A stretch of 64,000 bases of DNA from Hyphomonadaceae bacterium JAD_PAG50586_4 (GTDB lineage Bacteria > Pseudomonadota > Alphaproteobacteria > Caulobacterales > Aquidulcibacteraceae), in the NCBI GenBank assembly GCA_023242925.1, contig CP096134.1, forward strand, positions 2,995,501-3,059,500, written 5' to 3'. A program made the translations under genes and the position numbers. A model generated the notes under the pieces. It worked only from the letters and a program-made list of their open reading frames with translations. It did not search any database and had not been told where the DNA came from. This document shows positions 25,938 to 36,832 of the stretch, piece after piece; position 1 is the stretch's first letter, and every line of letters begins with the position of its first letter.

Positions 25938-26195
25938 TTATGACGCCCGGTCTTTGAGCAGCGCTTCGAGCGCGGCGATGCGGACGCGCAATTGGTCGGC
26001 CTCGGCGCGGGCGTCAGCAGCCATCTGCTTTACCGCTTCGAATTCGTCGCGGCCGATCAGATCCATTTCGGCTACGAAGCGGTCCGCCTGGGCGCGCATG
26101 AAGCCCTTGGCTTCCAGGCTGGCGCCCTGGGCCACACCCATGGCGCCCGTCATCAAACGGGCCAGATCATCGAACACCGAGCTTGTCGTTTGCAT
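25938..26195 (-). CDS. ubiK: UbiK/BMFP accessory factor of ubiquinone synthesis
   Basis: 85 residues from the ATG that begins MQTTSSVFDDLARL. An amphipathic N-terminal helix is followed by a Gly/Ala turn and a C-terminal coiled coil (DEFEAVKQMAADARAEADQL, then RVRIAALEALL), the BMFP plan. UbiK forms trimers at the membrane and assists the aerobic ubiquinone-biosynthesis complex. It is divergent from lgt across about 80 bases. Confidence 0.8.
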   Translation of the reverse strand: MQTTSSVFDDLARLMTGAMGVAQGASLEAKGFMRAQADRFVAEMDLIGRDEFEAVKQMAADARAEADQLRVRIAALEALLKDRAS

Positions 26196-26278
26196 GTGGA
26201 CCGATCCTTTCGGCCTACTTAGAAACCCGGACCGGACCGGGCAATGCGGCCAAACAGCTAAACGAAGGGCGCCAGCGG

Positions 26279-27331
26279 GTGATCTTAGAGGCAATCCAAT
26301 TCCCCAATATCGACCCCGCGGCGCTCACGCTGCCCGGTTTCGAGCTGTTTGGGACCCAACTCGGCCCCTTCCCGCTGCGCTGGTACGCGCTGGCTTATAT
26401 AGTCGGCCTGGTGCTGGGTTGGCGCTGGATGGTCTGGCTGATCCGCCGCGACAAGCTCTGGACCCCTGGCAAGCCCGCGCTATCGGCGCCGCAAGCTGAT
26501 GACTTCTTATTCTGGGCGACGCTCGGCGTGATCCTCGGCGGCCGTATCGGCTACGTGCTCTTTTACAAGCCGGACATGATCTGGAAGGCGCCCGCCGAGA
26601 TCCTGCAAATCTGGCAAGGCGGCATGAGCTTCCACGGCGGCTTTATCGGCGTGGCGCTCGCGGCTGTTTGGTTCACGCGCCAGCTGCACGTAAACGAAGA
26701 GCACTTCGCATCCCTCGCCAAGAAACACGCTGTCACCGAACCGCCCGCCGCGCAGCGCAATGATTATGTGCGCCTCGGCGAACTGGGCTGGGTGAAGAAG
26801 AACGAAGTCGAAAGCGCGCGCGAAAAGTCGAAGACGGACAAGATTGATCTGCTGCGCCTGGGCGACATCGCCGCCGCCGCCGCCCCAATTGGCCTCTTCT
26901 TTGGCCGCATCGCCAATTTCATCAATGGCGAGCTCTGGGGCCGCGTCACCGATAGCCCATTCGGCGTGGTTTTCTGCAATGAGCGCCTGATGGCGCAGAA
27001 TGGCGGCTATTGCCCAGCCGGTCTTGATCCGCGTCACCCGAGCCAACTCTATGAAGCTGGCCTTGAAGGCTTGGCGCTGTTCATCATTCTCGCGGTCGCC
27101 ACCCTGCGTTTCGACAGCTTGCGCCGCCCTGGCCTCAACGTCGGCATCTTCCTTGTCTGCTATGGCCTTTTCCGCGCGATCTTGGAAACCGTGCGCGAAC
27201 CGGACGCCCACATGCCGGAAGAATTACGCGGCATCGTCACGATGGGCATGCTGCTCTCGATCCCGATGATCCTCGGCGGCGCCTGGCTCATCAATCGCGC
27301 GTTTAAGCAACCCAAATTGGCACCAGCGTGA
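26279..27331 (+). CDS. lgt: Prolipoprotein diacylglyceryl transferase
   Basis: 350 residues from a GTG giving MILEAIQFPNID, the usual Lgt opening. Lgt transfers diacylglycerol from phosphatidylglycerol to the lipobox cysteine in the inner membrane. Conserved features are RWYALAYIVG, GGRIGYVLFYKP, GGMSFHGGFIG (about 114-124) and the signature GRIANFINGELWGR (about 209-222). Between the FHGG helix and that signature lie about 50 extra, mostly charged residues (about 136-188) not seen in the enterobacterial enzyme. The stop overlaps the GTG of the next gene. Lipobox proteins in this window (34552, 49646, 54080) are natural substrates. Confidence 0.93.
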   Translation: MILEAIQFPNIDPAALTLPGFELFGTQLGPFPLRWYALAYIVGLVLGWRWMVWLIRRDKLWTPGKPALSAPQADDFLFWATLGVILGGRIGYVLFYKPDMIWKAPAEILQIWQGGMSFHGGFIGVALAAVWFTRQLHVNEEHFASLAKKHAVTEPPAAQRNDYVRLGELGWVKKNEVESAREKSKTDKIDLLRLGDIAAAAAPIGLFFGRIANFINGELWGRVTDSPFGVVFCNERLMAQNGGYCPAGLDPRHPSQLYEAGLEGLALFIILAVATLRFDSLRRPGLNVGIFLVCYGLFRAILETVREPDAHMPEELRGIVTMGMLLSIPMILGGAWLINRAFKQPKLAPA

Positions 27332-28371
27332 GCCTCAAAGACAAACTGATCGAACATATGCGCGACAACGGCCCGATGACGGTGGCCGAATATATGAACG
27401 CGTGCCTCTACGATCCGGACGACGGCTATTACGCGACACGCCCTGCCATCGGCGGCGGCAGCGCCGATTTCATCACCGCGCCGGAAGCCAGCCAGATGTT
27501 CGGCGAGCTGATCGGACTTTGGTGCGCGCATGAATGGGACGCATTGGGCAAGCCCGCGTTCAATCTGATTGAACTCGGCCCCGGGCGCGGCGTGCTGATG
27601 CAGGACGCACTGCGCGCTACGCAAAAAGCGCCCGGATTCCGCGACGCCGCCAATATCGTGCTGATCGAAACCAGCGCGCCGCTGCGCGATCAACAAGCCG
27701 AGCGCATCGATGAGCCCGAATGGGCGCTGCGCCTGGAAGATGCGCCCCCAGGCCCCTCGCTCATCATTGGCAACGAATTCTTGGATTGCATGCCGATCCG
27801 CCAATTCGTGCGCGGCGAGGATGGCTGGCACGAAAAGCTCGTTGGCCTGAGCGAAGCCGATCAACTCACCTTCGGCCTCAGCGCCGCCATTCCCGGCCCG
27901 GAGACGGACGACGAGCCGGGCACGGTGCGCGAAATCGCGCCGAGCCTCGAAAGCTTCATGTACGAGATCGAGCGCCGCCTACACGAAGCGCCGTCACGCG
28001 TGTTGCTGATCGATTACGGCTACGTCCGCCCCGAAGGCGCCGACACGCTGCAAGCCCTCAAGAATCACAAGAAAGTCGACCCGATCGAAACGCCGGGCGA
28101 AGCCGATCTCACCGCGCACGTCGATTTCGCCCGCGTCGCGACGCTTGCGCTCAATGCCGATCTGCAAGTGCACGGCCCCATCAGCCAAGGCCAATTCCTG
28201 CGCAATCTCGGCATCGAAGTGCGCGCCGAAACCCTCTCGAACGCGAACCCGCAGCAAGCCGCGCGCATCACACGCGAGTTGAAGCGCCTCACCGACACTG
28301 ATCAAATGGGCGCGTTGTTTAAAGTCATATGCCTGTCCAGCCCCAACCTCCCGCCCCCGGCCGGATTTTGA
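27328..28371 (+). CDS. MidA/NDUFAF7-family SAM-dependent methyltransferase
   Basis: 347 residues. The DUF185 family signature comprises MTVAEYMNACLYDPDDGYY (about 17-35), DFITAPEASQMFGE and the SAM motif LIELGPGRGVLMQD (about 89-102), then IGNEFLDCMPIRQ. Mitochondrial NDUFAF7 dimethylates an arginine of a complex I subunit; the bacterial role is presumed similar but unproven. The GTG overlaps the lgt stop by four bases, and the 3' end overlaps pgeF by 43 bases, so lgt, this gene and pgeF form a tight operon. Confidence 0.88.
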   Translation: MSLKDKLIEHMRDNGPMTVAEYMNACLYDPDDGYYATRPAIGGGSADFITAPEASQMFGELIGLWCAHEWDALGKPAFNLIELGPGRGVLMQDALRATQKAPGFRDAANIVLIETSAPLRDQQAERIDEPEWALRLEDAPPGPSLIIGNEFLDCMPIRQFVRGEDGWHEKLVGLSEADQLTFGLSAAIPGPETDDEPGTVREIAPSLESFMYEIERRLHEAPSRVLLIDYGYVRPEGADTLQALKNHKKVDPIETPGEADLTAHVDFARVATLALNADLQVHGPISQGQFLRNLGIEVRAETLSNANPQQAARITRELKRLTDTDQMGALFKVICLSSPNLPPPAGF

Positions 28372-29129
28372 GCGAACCGCCGGCCGCGCGCGCCGACGCG
28401 CTCGCGCATGTGCGCCACGGCTTCTTTGGCCGCCGCGGCGGCGTATCGAGCGGCGTCTACGCCAGCCTCAATGCCGGCACGGGCTCCAAGGACGACGCGG
28501 ACTCCGTGCGCGAAAACCGCCACCGCATCGCCACGGGCTTCGGCGCTGAGCCGCACATGCTGGTCGGCGTGCACCAAGTGCATTCGCCCAAAGCCGTGTT
28601 TATCGACGCGCCCTGGAGCGGCGAACGTCCGCATGCCGACGCGCTCGTCACGACCAATCCGAACCTTGTGCTTTCAGTGCTCACCGCCGATTGCGGCCCG
28701 GTTCTGTTGGCAGACAAAGACGCCGGCGTCATCGCCGCGGCGCACGCCGGCTGGCGCGGCGCGTTTGGCGGCGTGCTTGCCTCAACATTGAAGCTGATGA
28801 CCGAACACGGCGCGCGCGCGGAAAATATCTGCGCCGCCATCGGCCCTTGCATCCAACAACCCTCCTACGAAGTCGGCGCCGATTTTCGCGACACTTTCCT
28901 TGCAGCCGACGCGGCCAATGCGCGCTTCTTCAGCGACGCGTTCGCCGCCAAGCCGCATTTCGACCTGCCCGCTTTTTGCGCACATCAACTCGCACTGCTT
29001 GGTGTCGGCGATGTCGAAATCATCGATATCGACACCTTCCGAGATGAGACCTATTTCAGCCATCGCCGCTCCGTGCGCGAAGCAGCTCCCGATTACGGAC
29101 GCAATTGCGCCGCAATATCCTTAGGCTGA
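28329..29129 (+). CDS. pgeF: Peptidoglycan editing factor PgeF (laccase-domain)
   Basis: 266 residues of the YfiH/DUF152 family. The zinc-site residues are in HQVHSPKAV (about 78-86), TADCGPVLL (about 117-125) and HAGWRGA (about 139-145). PgeF hydrolyses wrongly incorporated L-Ser-type muropeptide precursors, keeping L-Ala in peptidoglycan. The start lies 43 bases inside the preceding gene. The downstream gene is a D-Ala-D-Ala dipeptidase-like protein, also peptidoglycan-linked. Confidence 0.9.
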   Translation: MPVQPQPPAPGRILSEPPAARADALAHVRHGFFGRRGGVSSGVYASLNAGTGSKDDADSVRENRHRIATGFGAEPHMLVGVHQVHSPKAVFIDAPWSGERPHADALVTTNPNLVLSVLTADCGPVLLADKDAGVIAAAHAGWRGAFGGVLASTLKLMTEHGARAENICAAIGPCIQQPSYEVGADFRDTFLAADAANARFFSDAFAAKPHFDLPAFCAHQLALLGVGDVEIIDIDTFRDETYFSHRRSVREAAPDYGRNCAAISLG

Positions 29130-29156
29130 ACCCGCAGCGCCCTTGCGCGTTGAAAG

Positions 29157-29945
29157 ATGCACATGCCGTTCGCCTCGCTCTCGACCTATCGCGACAAGCC
29201 GATCCCGACGCCCACAAGCGCGCGCGGCTATCGCGCGTTGGCGATTGTGTTTGACAGCGCCGCCAACAGCGAACCGCTCGTCCGCGCTTCAGATCACGGC
29301 ATTGCTGGGCGCAATTATTACGCCTCGCCGCGCAACCCGCCCTATTACGCCGCCATACCCGGCGCGCTCGACGACATCATCGTCCGCGAAGGCGTGGCCA
29401 AGAAGCTCGCTTGCATCAACTCGAAGCTTGCGGAGGCCGATCTTGAACTCTTCCTGTTTGACGGTTGGCGCCCGCAAGCGGTGCAAACCTACTTTCATGA
29501 CGTCTGGCTGCCCGGCGAGATCAAGCGCCGCAAACCCGGCATCAGCGACGAGGAGCTGATCGCTGAAGTCGAGACTTATTGGTCCGCACCCACGATCGAC
29601 GCGAGCGGCCCCTCGCCGCACGCCACGGGCGCGGCCATCGACCTCACACTGCGCTGGCGCGACGGTGATCAACTCTGGATGGGCTCGCTGTTCGACGACG
29701 CCTCGCCGCTGGCGCACACGCCGCGCTTTGAAACGCACGTGGCCGAGTTCAGCTTTTCCGACGACGAAGCGCGCGCCAATCGCCGCTTGCTTTATTGGCT
29801 CATGGTCGAGGCCGGCTTTGCCTCAAATCCCACCGAATGGTGGCATTTCTCCTACGGCGATCAAATGTGGGCCAAGCTGCTCGGCCAGCCCGAAGCGCTC
29901 TACGCGGGCGCCGACTATGCCGAAAGGCGGCCCCCTGAGTCGTGA
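29157..29945 (+). CDS. D-alanyl-D-alanine dipeptidase, VanX/M15D family
   Basis: 262 residues (ATG 29157; ATG 29163 is equally possible and better spaced from GAAAG). The zinc motif SPHATGAAIDLTL (about 157-169) supplies His and Asp, and EWWHFSYGDQMW (about 225-236) the catalytic Glu and third ligand. FDGWRPQAVQTYF matches the family's DxYRP-type motif. Such enzymes cleave D-Ala-D-Ala dipeptide during cell-wall recycling. No signal peptide is visible, so it is probably cytoplasmic, and no van-type regulators are near, so recycling is more likely than resistance. Confidence 0.87.
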   Translation: MHMPFASLSTYRDKPIPTPTSARGYRALAIVFDSAANSEPLVRASDHGIAGRNYYASPRNPPYYAAIPGALDDIIVREGVAKKLACINSKLAEADLELFLFDGWRPQAVQTYFHDVWLPGEIKRRKPGISDEELIAEVETYWSAPTIDASGPSPHATGAAIDLTLRWRDGDQLWMGSLFDDASPLAHTPRFETHVAEFSFSDDEARANRRLLYWLMVEAGFASNPTEWWHFSYGDQMWAKLLGQPEALYAGADYAERRPPES

Positions 29946-30019
29946 CGCGGATGCAACGGCATTCGCTCATGTCACGAAAATGCATCAAACCCTTTCCTTG
30001 CGCCCGAGTCGAAGAGTAA

Positions 30020-30043
30020 GAGCCCCCAATCGCGTGAGGGCTC
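30020..30043 (+). promoter_or_regulatory. Stem-loop in the prs leader
   Basis: GAGCCC, a 12-base loop, then GGGCTC end seven bases before the prs ATG, in the place where a ribosome-binding site should be. It may limit ribosome access or simply replace a weak site. A second inverted pair, TCGTGAC (from 29940) with GTCACGA (29971-29977), lies just upstream at the dipeptidase stop. Confidence 0.35.
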
Positions 30044-30050
30044 GCATCCG

Positions 30051-30986
30051 ATGAAACTGATCTCCGGCAACGCCAACCAAACACTGGCGAAAGCCATCGC
30101 TGAGCATCTCGACCTACCGCTCGCGGAAGCTGAGTTTCGTCGCTTCAAGGACAATGAGATCTTCGTTGAGATCAAGGAGAACGTCCGCGGCGAGGACGTC
30201 TTCATCATCCAATCGACGTCCTACCCCGCCAACGATCATTTGATGGAATTGCTGATCGGCATCGATGCGCTGCGTCGCGCATCGGCCCGGCGCATCACGG
30301 CAGTGATCCCCTATTACGGCTATGGCCGTCAGGATCGCAAAGTCGGCGGCCGCACGCCGATCTCGGCCAAGCTCGTGGCGAACCTCGTCACCATGGCCGG
30401 CGCAAACCGCGTGCTCACGCTCGAACTGCACGCGGGCCAGATCCAAGGCTTCTTCGACATCCCAACCGACAACCTCTTCTCCACGCCCGTCCTAGAGAAA
30501 GACATACGCGAAAATTGCAAAGACGCCACCAAGCTGATGATCGTCTCGCCGGATGTCGGCGGCGTGGTGCGCGCGCGCGCGCTGGCCAACAAGCTCGGCG
30601 CCGATCTCGCCATCGTCGACAAGCGCCGCGAAAAAGCCGGCGTCTCCGAAGTGATGCACATAATCGGCGACGTCGAAGGCCGCGAATGCATCCTGATCGA
30701 CGATATCGTGGATAGCGGAGGCACACTGTGCAATGCGGCCGAAGCCTTGATCGAAAAAGGCGCGACCTCGGTGTCGGCCTATATCACCCACGGCGTGCTC
30801 TCGAACGGCGCCGCCAAGCGCGTCGATCAATCGAAGCTCAAGGAGATGGTCGTCACGAATTCGATTGATTCCGCCACGCGCGCCGAAAGCTGCAAAAAGC
30901 TTCGCGTCGTCTCGGTTGCAGCGCTGATGGGCGACGCCATCTCGCGCATCGCCAACGAACAGAGCGTCAGCTCGCTGTTCGAATAG
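30051..30986 (+). CDS. prs: Ribose-phosphate pyrophosphokinase
   Basis: 311 residues of class I PRPP synthetase, which makes PRPP from ribose-5-phosphate and ATP for nucleotide, His and Trp synthesis. It shows [16 protein letters not shown], the ATP-loop region [10 protein letters not shown] (about 92-101), [15 protein letters not shown] and the PRPP-binding signature [16 protein letters not shown] (about 217-232). Length and motifs are standard. The leader is short and structured; no lgt-type operon coupling remains at this point. Confidence 0.96.
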   Translation: MKLISGNANQTLAKAIAEHLDLPLAEAEFRRFKDNEIFVEIKENVRGEDVFIIQSTSYPANDHLMELLIGIDALRRASARRITAVIPYYGYGRQDRKVGGRTPISAKLVANLVTMAGANRVLTLELHAGQIQGFFDIPTDNLFSTPVLEKDIRENCKDATKLMIVSPDVGGVVRARALANKLGADLAIVDKRREKAGVSEVMHIIGDVEGRECILIDDIVDSGGTLCNAAEALIEKGATSVSAYITHGVLSNGAAKRVDQSKLKEMVVTNSIDSATRAESCKKLRVVSVAALMGDAISRIANEQSVSSLFE

Positions 30987-31010
30987 CCTGACGCGCGATA
31001 CAAGGGCGAG

Positions 31011-31544
31011 ATGAACCTTCGCCCCGCCACACCCAACGACATAGCGAAACTCCGCGCCCTGGTCGAAGCCGGCTACCGCGGCGACAGCGCCAAACAAGGC
31101 TGGACTCACGAAGCCGATTTGCTTGGCGGCCAGCGCACCGATGCGGCCGCCCTCGCCGAGATGATCGCCGATCCTGAGCAAACCATTCTGCTTGCCGAGG
31201 CCGATGACGCCGCCTTGCTTGGCTGCGTGTTGATCGCCGATGAAGGGGAGCGCGACGGGCGCCGCATCGCCTATCTCGGCATGCTCACGGTTAGCCCCAC
31301 GCTGCAAAATGGCGGCCTCGGCCGCCAACTCATCGCCGCCGCCGAAAGCTACGCGCAGACCTTCGGCGCACACGTGATGGAAATGACCGTGATCAAGCAG
31401 CGCCGCGAATTGATCGATTGGTACATCCGCCGCGGCTATGCCGACACCGGCCGCGAGGAGCCCTTTCCGTTCGACGACGAACGCTTCGGGCTGCCGAAAA
31501 CGCGTGATCTGGTCTTCGTGGTGCTGGCCAAACCGCTCGCCTAG
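31011..31544 (+). CDS. GNAT-family N-acetyltransferase
   Basis: 177 residues with the GNAT fold: an N-terminal strand-helix NLRPATPNDIAKLRALVE, the acetyl-CoA pyrophosphate loop LTVSPTLQNGGLGRQLI (about 91-107) and IDWYIRRGYADTG near 142-154. The acceptor substrate is unknown. It starts 24 bases after prs on the same strand and may be read from the prs promoter. Confidence 0.85.
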   Translation: MNLRPATPNDIAKLRALVEAGYRGDSAKQGWTHEADLLGGQRTDAAALAEMIADPEQTILLAEADDAALLGCVLIADEGERDGRRIAYLGMLTVSPTLQNGGLGRQLIAAAESYAQTFGAHVMEMTVIKQRRELIDWYIRRGYADTGREEPFPFDDERFGLPKTRDLVFVVLAKPLA

Positions 31545-31633
31545 AAACACTTCATTCACTGTAACAGCCCACCCGCACGCAACGCTTCCGCAAAGCTTGT
31601 TAGGTATTTTGTACGACCGGATCAGCGGTCGGA

Positions 31634-33501
<1,868 letters not shown>

Positions 33502-34449
33502 AAGCTCGCGGAACAAGCCGATCACCATGGAATCCATGATGTGCTTCTTGGCGGCCTCTTCGTTGAATCCGTACTCGCGCATGACGTCCATGCCGAACAA
33601 ACGATCACGCATGATCGCGCAAGCCTGGTAGGCAAACTCAGCGCGATCCTCGATCTCGTTCTCAGGCAGAGCCTTGATCCAATCCTCAAGATAATTCACG
33701 CCGAACGCCACGTGGCGGCCCTCGTCGCGCATCACCAATTCTACGACCTGCTTCAGCACAGGGTCTTTCGTGGTGCGCACCGTCGTGCCGAACGCGGCCA
33801 GCGCCAGACCTTCGATGATCAATTGCATGCCGATAAATTTGAGATCCCAGCGCTCATCGGCGAGCACCTTGTCGATCAGCGCCTTCAGATTGCTATTGAT
33901 CGGATAGATGCGGCCGCAGCGTTGGCGCAGGTAGTGGTTGAACACTTCGACGTGGCGTGCTTCGTCAAAGGTCTGCGAGGCGGCGTAGAGTTTCGCGTCC
34001 GCGGTCGGTGCGCATGACACAAGCTGCGAGGCCACCAGCAGCGCGCCCTGCTCGCCGTGCAGGAATTGGCTCATGGTTTGCGCGTGCGCCTTCCACGAGA
34101 ACTCAATCTTCTCCTTCTCGCTCAGCGCTTCGTATTCCGGATAGCCGTTGAGCGCACTCAGCGACGGCTCGGACGGGTAATCGTCCATGTTGCACGGCGC
34201 ATCCCAGACGATGTCGTCTGTCGGGTTCCAATTGAACTTCTTGCCGAGTTCGTAGAGTCGGCGAATTTTCGCGTTGGCGCTGTCGTAATCCCAATTGAAG
34301 GAGCCGGTCAGCGGCGTGTGGAAGATTTCGCGGATCGTCTCCACGTCCTCCATCGTGAGCTTGTCGGCGAGATCGTCGTTCTCAAACGTGCGCACCTCTT
34401 GGGGGGCTTATCGACGATGGTGACGCGCATTGTGTTCTCCCTATAAAAA

Positions 34450-34463
34450 TGACGCATGCGTCA
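34450..34463. promoter_or_regulatory. Perfect palindrome upstream of the ferritin-like gene
   Basis: TGACGCATGCGTCA is a perfect 14-bp inverted repeat with an A5 flank, almost identical to the site next to the TetR gene (12967-12979) but with a 4-base rather than 3-base centre. Confidence 0.55.
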
Positions 34464-34551
34464 AGTTCAAAGGAACGCCGGCGCGATGAAGCCGGCATTG
34501 ATTTCGATCAATCCCCTCGCGCGTTGGCCGACGCGCGCCTAGATTTCCCCG

Positions 34552-35454
34552 ATGCGGGCAATCCTCACGCTTTTGGCGGCTTTGACCTTGGCGGCGTGCT
34601 CGATCGGCACGGCCGCCGACGACAATGACCGCTTCCCCACCTCCTCCTCATACCCTGCCGGCACGATGGAGCGGTTCGATTTCACCGCAGGCGTACCCGA
34701 AGGCTGGCGCATCTCCGCTCTCCGCACCCCGCCGCGCCCGGACGCCACCTGGAAAGTCGTCATCATCACCGGCACGCCGTCTTGGAGTGAGTATTGGGCG
34801 CCCACCTTGGCCGGCCTGCCGCACACCCGCGAGATGATCGTCGCCGACCGTCCGGGCTTCCGCAGCTCAGAGCCGCAAGACGCCGTGCGTGATCTGGCCA
34901 AGCAAGCCGACGCGCTGGCCCCCATGCTGGAAGCACGCGCAGGCCAGCGTATTTTGCTTGTCGGTCAAAGCTTTGGCGCGCCCGTCGCCACCCTCATGGC
35001 CGCGCGCTACCCCGACCGCGTGGACGCTTTAGTGCTTGTTTCAGCCTATTTCGGCGACCGTGGCCCCACAGCCCGGCGCATGATCGGCGCGGGCCAATTC
35101 GTCCACGGCGTACTGCCCCGCGATCTGCGCAATTCAGTCAGCGAACTCACCGCCCAGACCCATCAATTGCCCGAGGTCTGGAGCGCTTTCCGCAGTTTGA
35201 GCCAGCCCATCGTCTTCATCCACGGCGACGCAGACACTTTTGTCCCCCTGGCCGCCGACCAGCGCATCGCCGCCGAATACGGCCATTCCCTGGTTACCGT
35301 CCCGGCCGGCGACCATTTCCTCAACGCCTGTTGCGTGCCAGCGCTTCTTGACACCTTCGAGCAAGCCATCGCCGAGGCCGAGGGGCGTCAGGCCGCCACG
35401 CCGCCGCAGACCGCAAATGACCCTGATCCGGCTGGCGGACCGACCTTGCGGTGA
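34552..35454 (+). CDS. Lipoprotein alpha/beta hydrolase
   Basis: 300 residues. The start MRAILTLLAALTLAACSIG is a lipoprotein signal with lipobox Cys16, so it should be lipid-anchored and face the periplasm. The hydrolase core shows the nucleophile elbow VGQSFGAPVA (about 142-151), the acid in HGDADTFVP (about 223-231) and the His in AGDHFLNACC. Substrate unknown. The low-complexity tail is rich in Ala, Pro and Thr. The rplY promoter begins within the last bases of this gene. Confidence 0.82.
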   Translation: MRAILTLLAALTLAACSIGTAADDNDRFPTSSSYPAGTMERFDFTAGVPEGWRISALRTPPRPDATWKVVIITGTPSWSEYWAPTLAGLPHTREMIVADRPGFRSSEPQDAVRDLAKQADALAPMLEARAGQRILLVGQSFGAPVATLMAARYPDRVDALVLVSAYFGDRGPTARRMIGAGQFVHGVLPRDLRNSVSELTAQTHQLPEVWSAFRSLSQPIVFIHGDADTFVPLAADQRIAAEYGHSLVTVPAGDHFLNACCVPALLDTFEQAIAEAEGRQAATPPQTANDPDPAGGPTLR

Positions 35455-35493
35455 GCACCGCCTTCGGCTATTAGCCCCGCTTCCATTTTTCCG
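35446..35493 (+). promoter_or_regulatory. rplY promoter with GC-rich discriminator
   Basis: -35 TTGCGG (35446-35451), 17-base spacer, -10 TATTAG (35469-35474), then CCCCGCTTCC and ATTTTTCCG. The same arrangement precedes rpmJ and rpmE. CCCCGC fills the -10 to +1 discriminator, the feature associated with ppGpp-sensitive promoters. Confidence 0.65.
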
Positions 35494-35524
35494 ACGATAG
35501 CGGATTTCGAAGGGGCACGGGCCC

Positions 35525-36162
35525 ATGGCCGGCATTGTATTGAACGTAGAACAGCGCGAGCGCACGGGCACGGGCGGCGCGCGCGCCACCCGCAAGGCCG
35601 GCCTTATTCCCGGCGTGCTTTACGGCGGCGATCGCGGCGCTGTGCCGATCGAAATCAACGCCAAGGACGTCGAAATGGCGCTCCGTTCGGGCAAATTCAT
35701 CTCGCACATGGTCGAACTCGACCACAAAGGCGAGCGTCAGCCAGTGATCCCGCGCGCGATCCAGCTGCACCCGGTTTCGGATCTCGCCGATTCACGTCGA
35801 CCTCTACCGCGTCGAAGAAAACTCGGTGATCACGATCGACGTTGTCGTGCACTTCAAGAATCACGAAGCCTCGCCCGGCCTGAAGCGCGGCGGCGCGCTC
35901 AACATCGTGCGCCACACCATCAAGCTAAAGGTGAAGGCCAACGCGATCCCGGAAGAGATCGTGGTCGACCTCACCGGCAAGGACATTGGCGATCTCGATC
36001 CACATTTCCTCGATCACGCTGCCGGCTGGCGCCCGCCCTGTGATCGGCGATCGCGACTTCACGGTGGCGACCATCACCGGCCGCAAGGTCGAGAAGGAAG
36101 AGACCCCGGCCGCGGAAGCCGCGCCTGCTGCTGCTGCTCCGGCTGAAAAGGACAAGAAGTAA
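35525..36162 (+). CDS. rplY: 50S ribosomal protein L25/Ctc, two frameshifts
   Basis: Encodes L25 of the long CTC form (about 212 residues), which binds 5S rRNA. The frame carries [20 protein letters not shown] and VVELDHK-type L25 sequence to about 35780, continues in a second frame ([30 protein letters not shown]) from about 35785 and in a third from about 36000 ([20 protein letters not shown]) to TAA 36160. Each shift is one extra base, and both occur inside the same heptamer GATCTCG. Removing both restores a normal protein with an Ala-rich acidic tail. Sequencing error is likelier than a real lesion. It heads a unit with pth. Confidence 0.85.
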
Positions 36163-36214
36163 GGAAGGCACAAGCGCCTTCCTTTCCTGCGCAAGGAAAG
36201 ACTAGAAGGCGTTC

Positions 36215-36832
36215 ATGCTGCTTCTTGTCGGCCTCGGTAATCCCGGCCCGAAATACGCTGGCAATCGACATAACGTCGGCTTCATGGCCGTGGACGCGAT
36301 CGCACGCGCGCATGGCTTTGGACCGTGGAAGAAGAAATTCCAGGGCGAGTTGGCCGAAGGCCATATCGATGGCGTGCGGACGCTGCTGCTGAAGCCGCAG
36401 ACCTTCATGAATGAGAGCGGCCGCTCCGTTGGCGAGGCGGCCAATTTTCACAAGCTCAACGCCACTGACATCGTCGTCTTCTATGACGAGATCGATTTGG
36501 CGCCCGGCCGCTTCCGCATGAAAACGGGCGGTGGCGCTGCCGGTCACAACGGCATCCGCTCCATGATCGCATCACCCATCGGCGAAGGTTTTCGGCGCGC
36601 CCGCATGGGTGTGGGCCATCCCGGCCAGAAGGAGCTCGTGCATCACCACGTGCTGAGCGATTTTCACAAGGCCGACGCGGAATGGGTGCAAAAGCTGCTC
36701 GACGCGTGCGCGAAAGCGGCGCCGCTGCTGGCCAAAGGCGAAGACGAGAAATATCAGGGCGAAGTGATGCGGCTGGCGCCGGCGGAAAAGGTCAATCCGC
36801 GCCAGCAAGCCAATGGAGGCGAGAGCGCATGA
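36215..36832 (+). CDS. pth: Peptidyl-tRNA hydrolase
   Basis: 205 residues; releases peptides from stalled peptidyl-tRNA. It shows LVGLGNPGPKYAGNRHNVGF with the catalytic His (about 20), KPQTFMNESGRSVG, the active-site FYDEIDLAPGRFR and GGGAAGHNGIRSM. The C-terminal extension of about 20 residues is normal in alphaproteobacteria. It follows rplY by about 50 bases, the common rplY-pth-ychF order, and its stop overlaps the next ATG. Confidence 0.95.
   Translation: MLLLVGLGNPGPKYAGNRHNVGFMAVDAIARAHGFGPWKKKFQGELAEGHIDGVRTLLLKPQTFMNESGRSVGEAANFHKLNATDIVVFYDEIDLAPGRFRMKTGGGAAGHNGIRSMIASPIGEGFRRARMGVGHPGQKELVHHHVLSDFHKADAEWVQKLLDACAKAAPLLAKGEDEKYQGEVMRLAPAEKVNPRQQANGGESA

Noticed and set aside
29940..29977. 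TCGTGAC…GTCACGA as a terminator of the dipeptidase gene
   Set aside because: The 7-bp arms are 24 bases apart and no T tract follows; too weak to list on its own.
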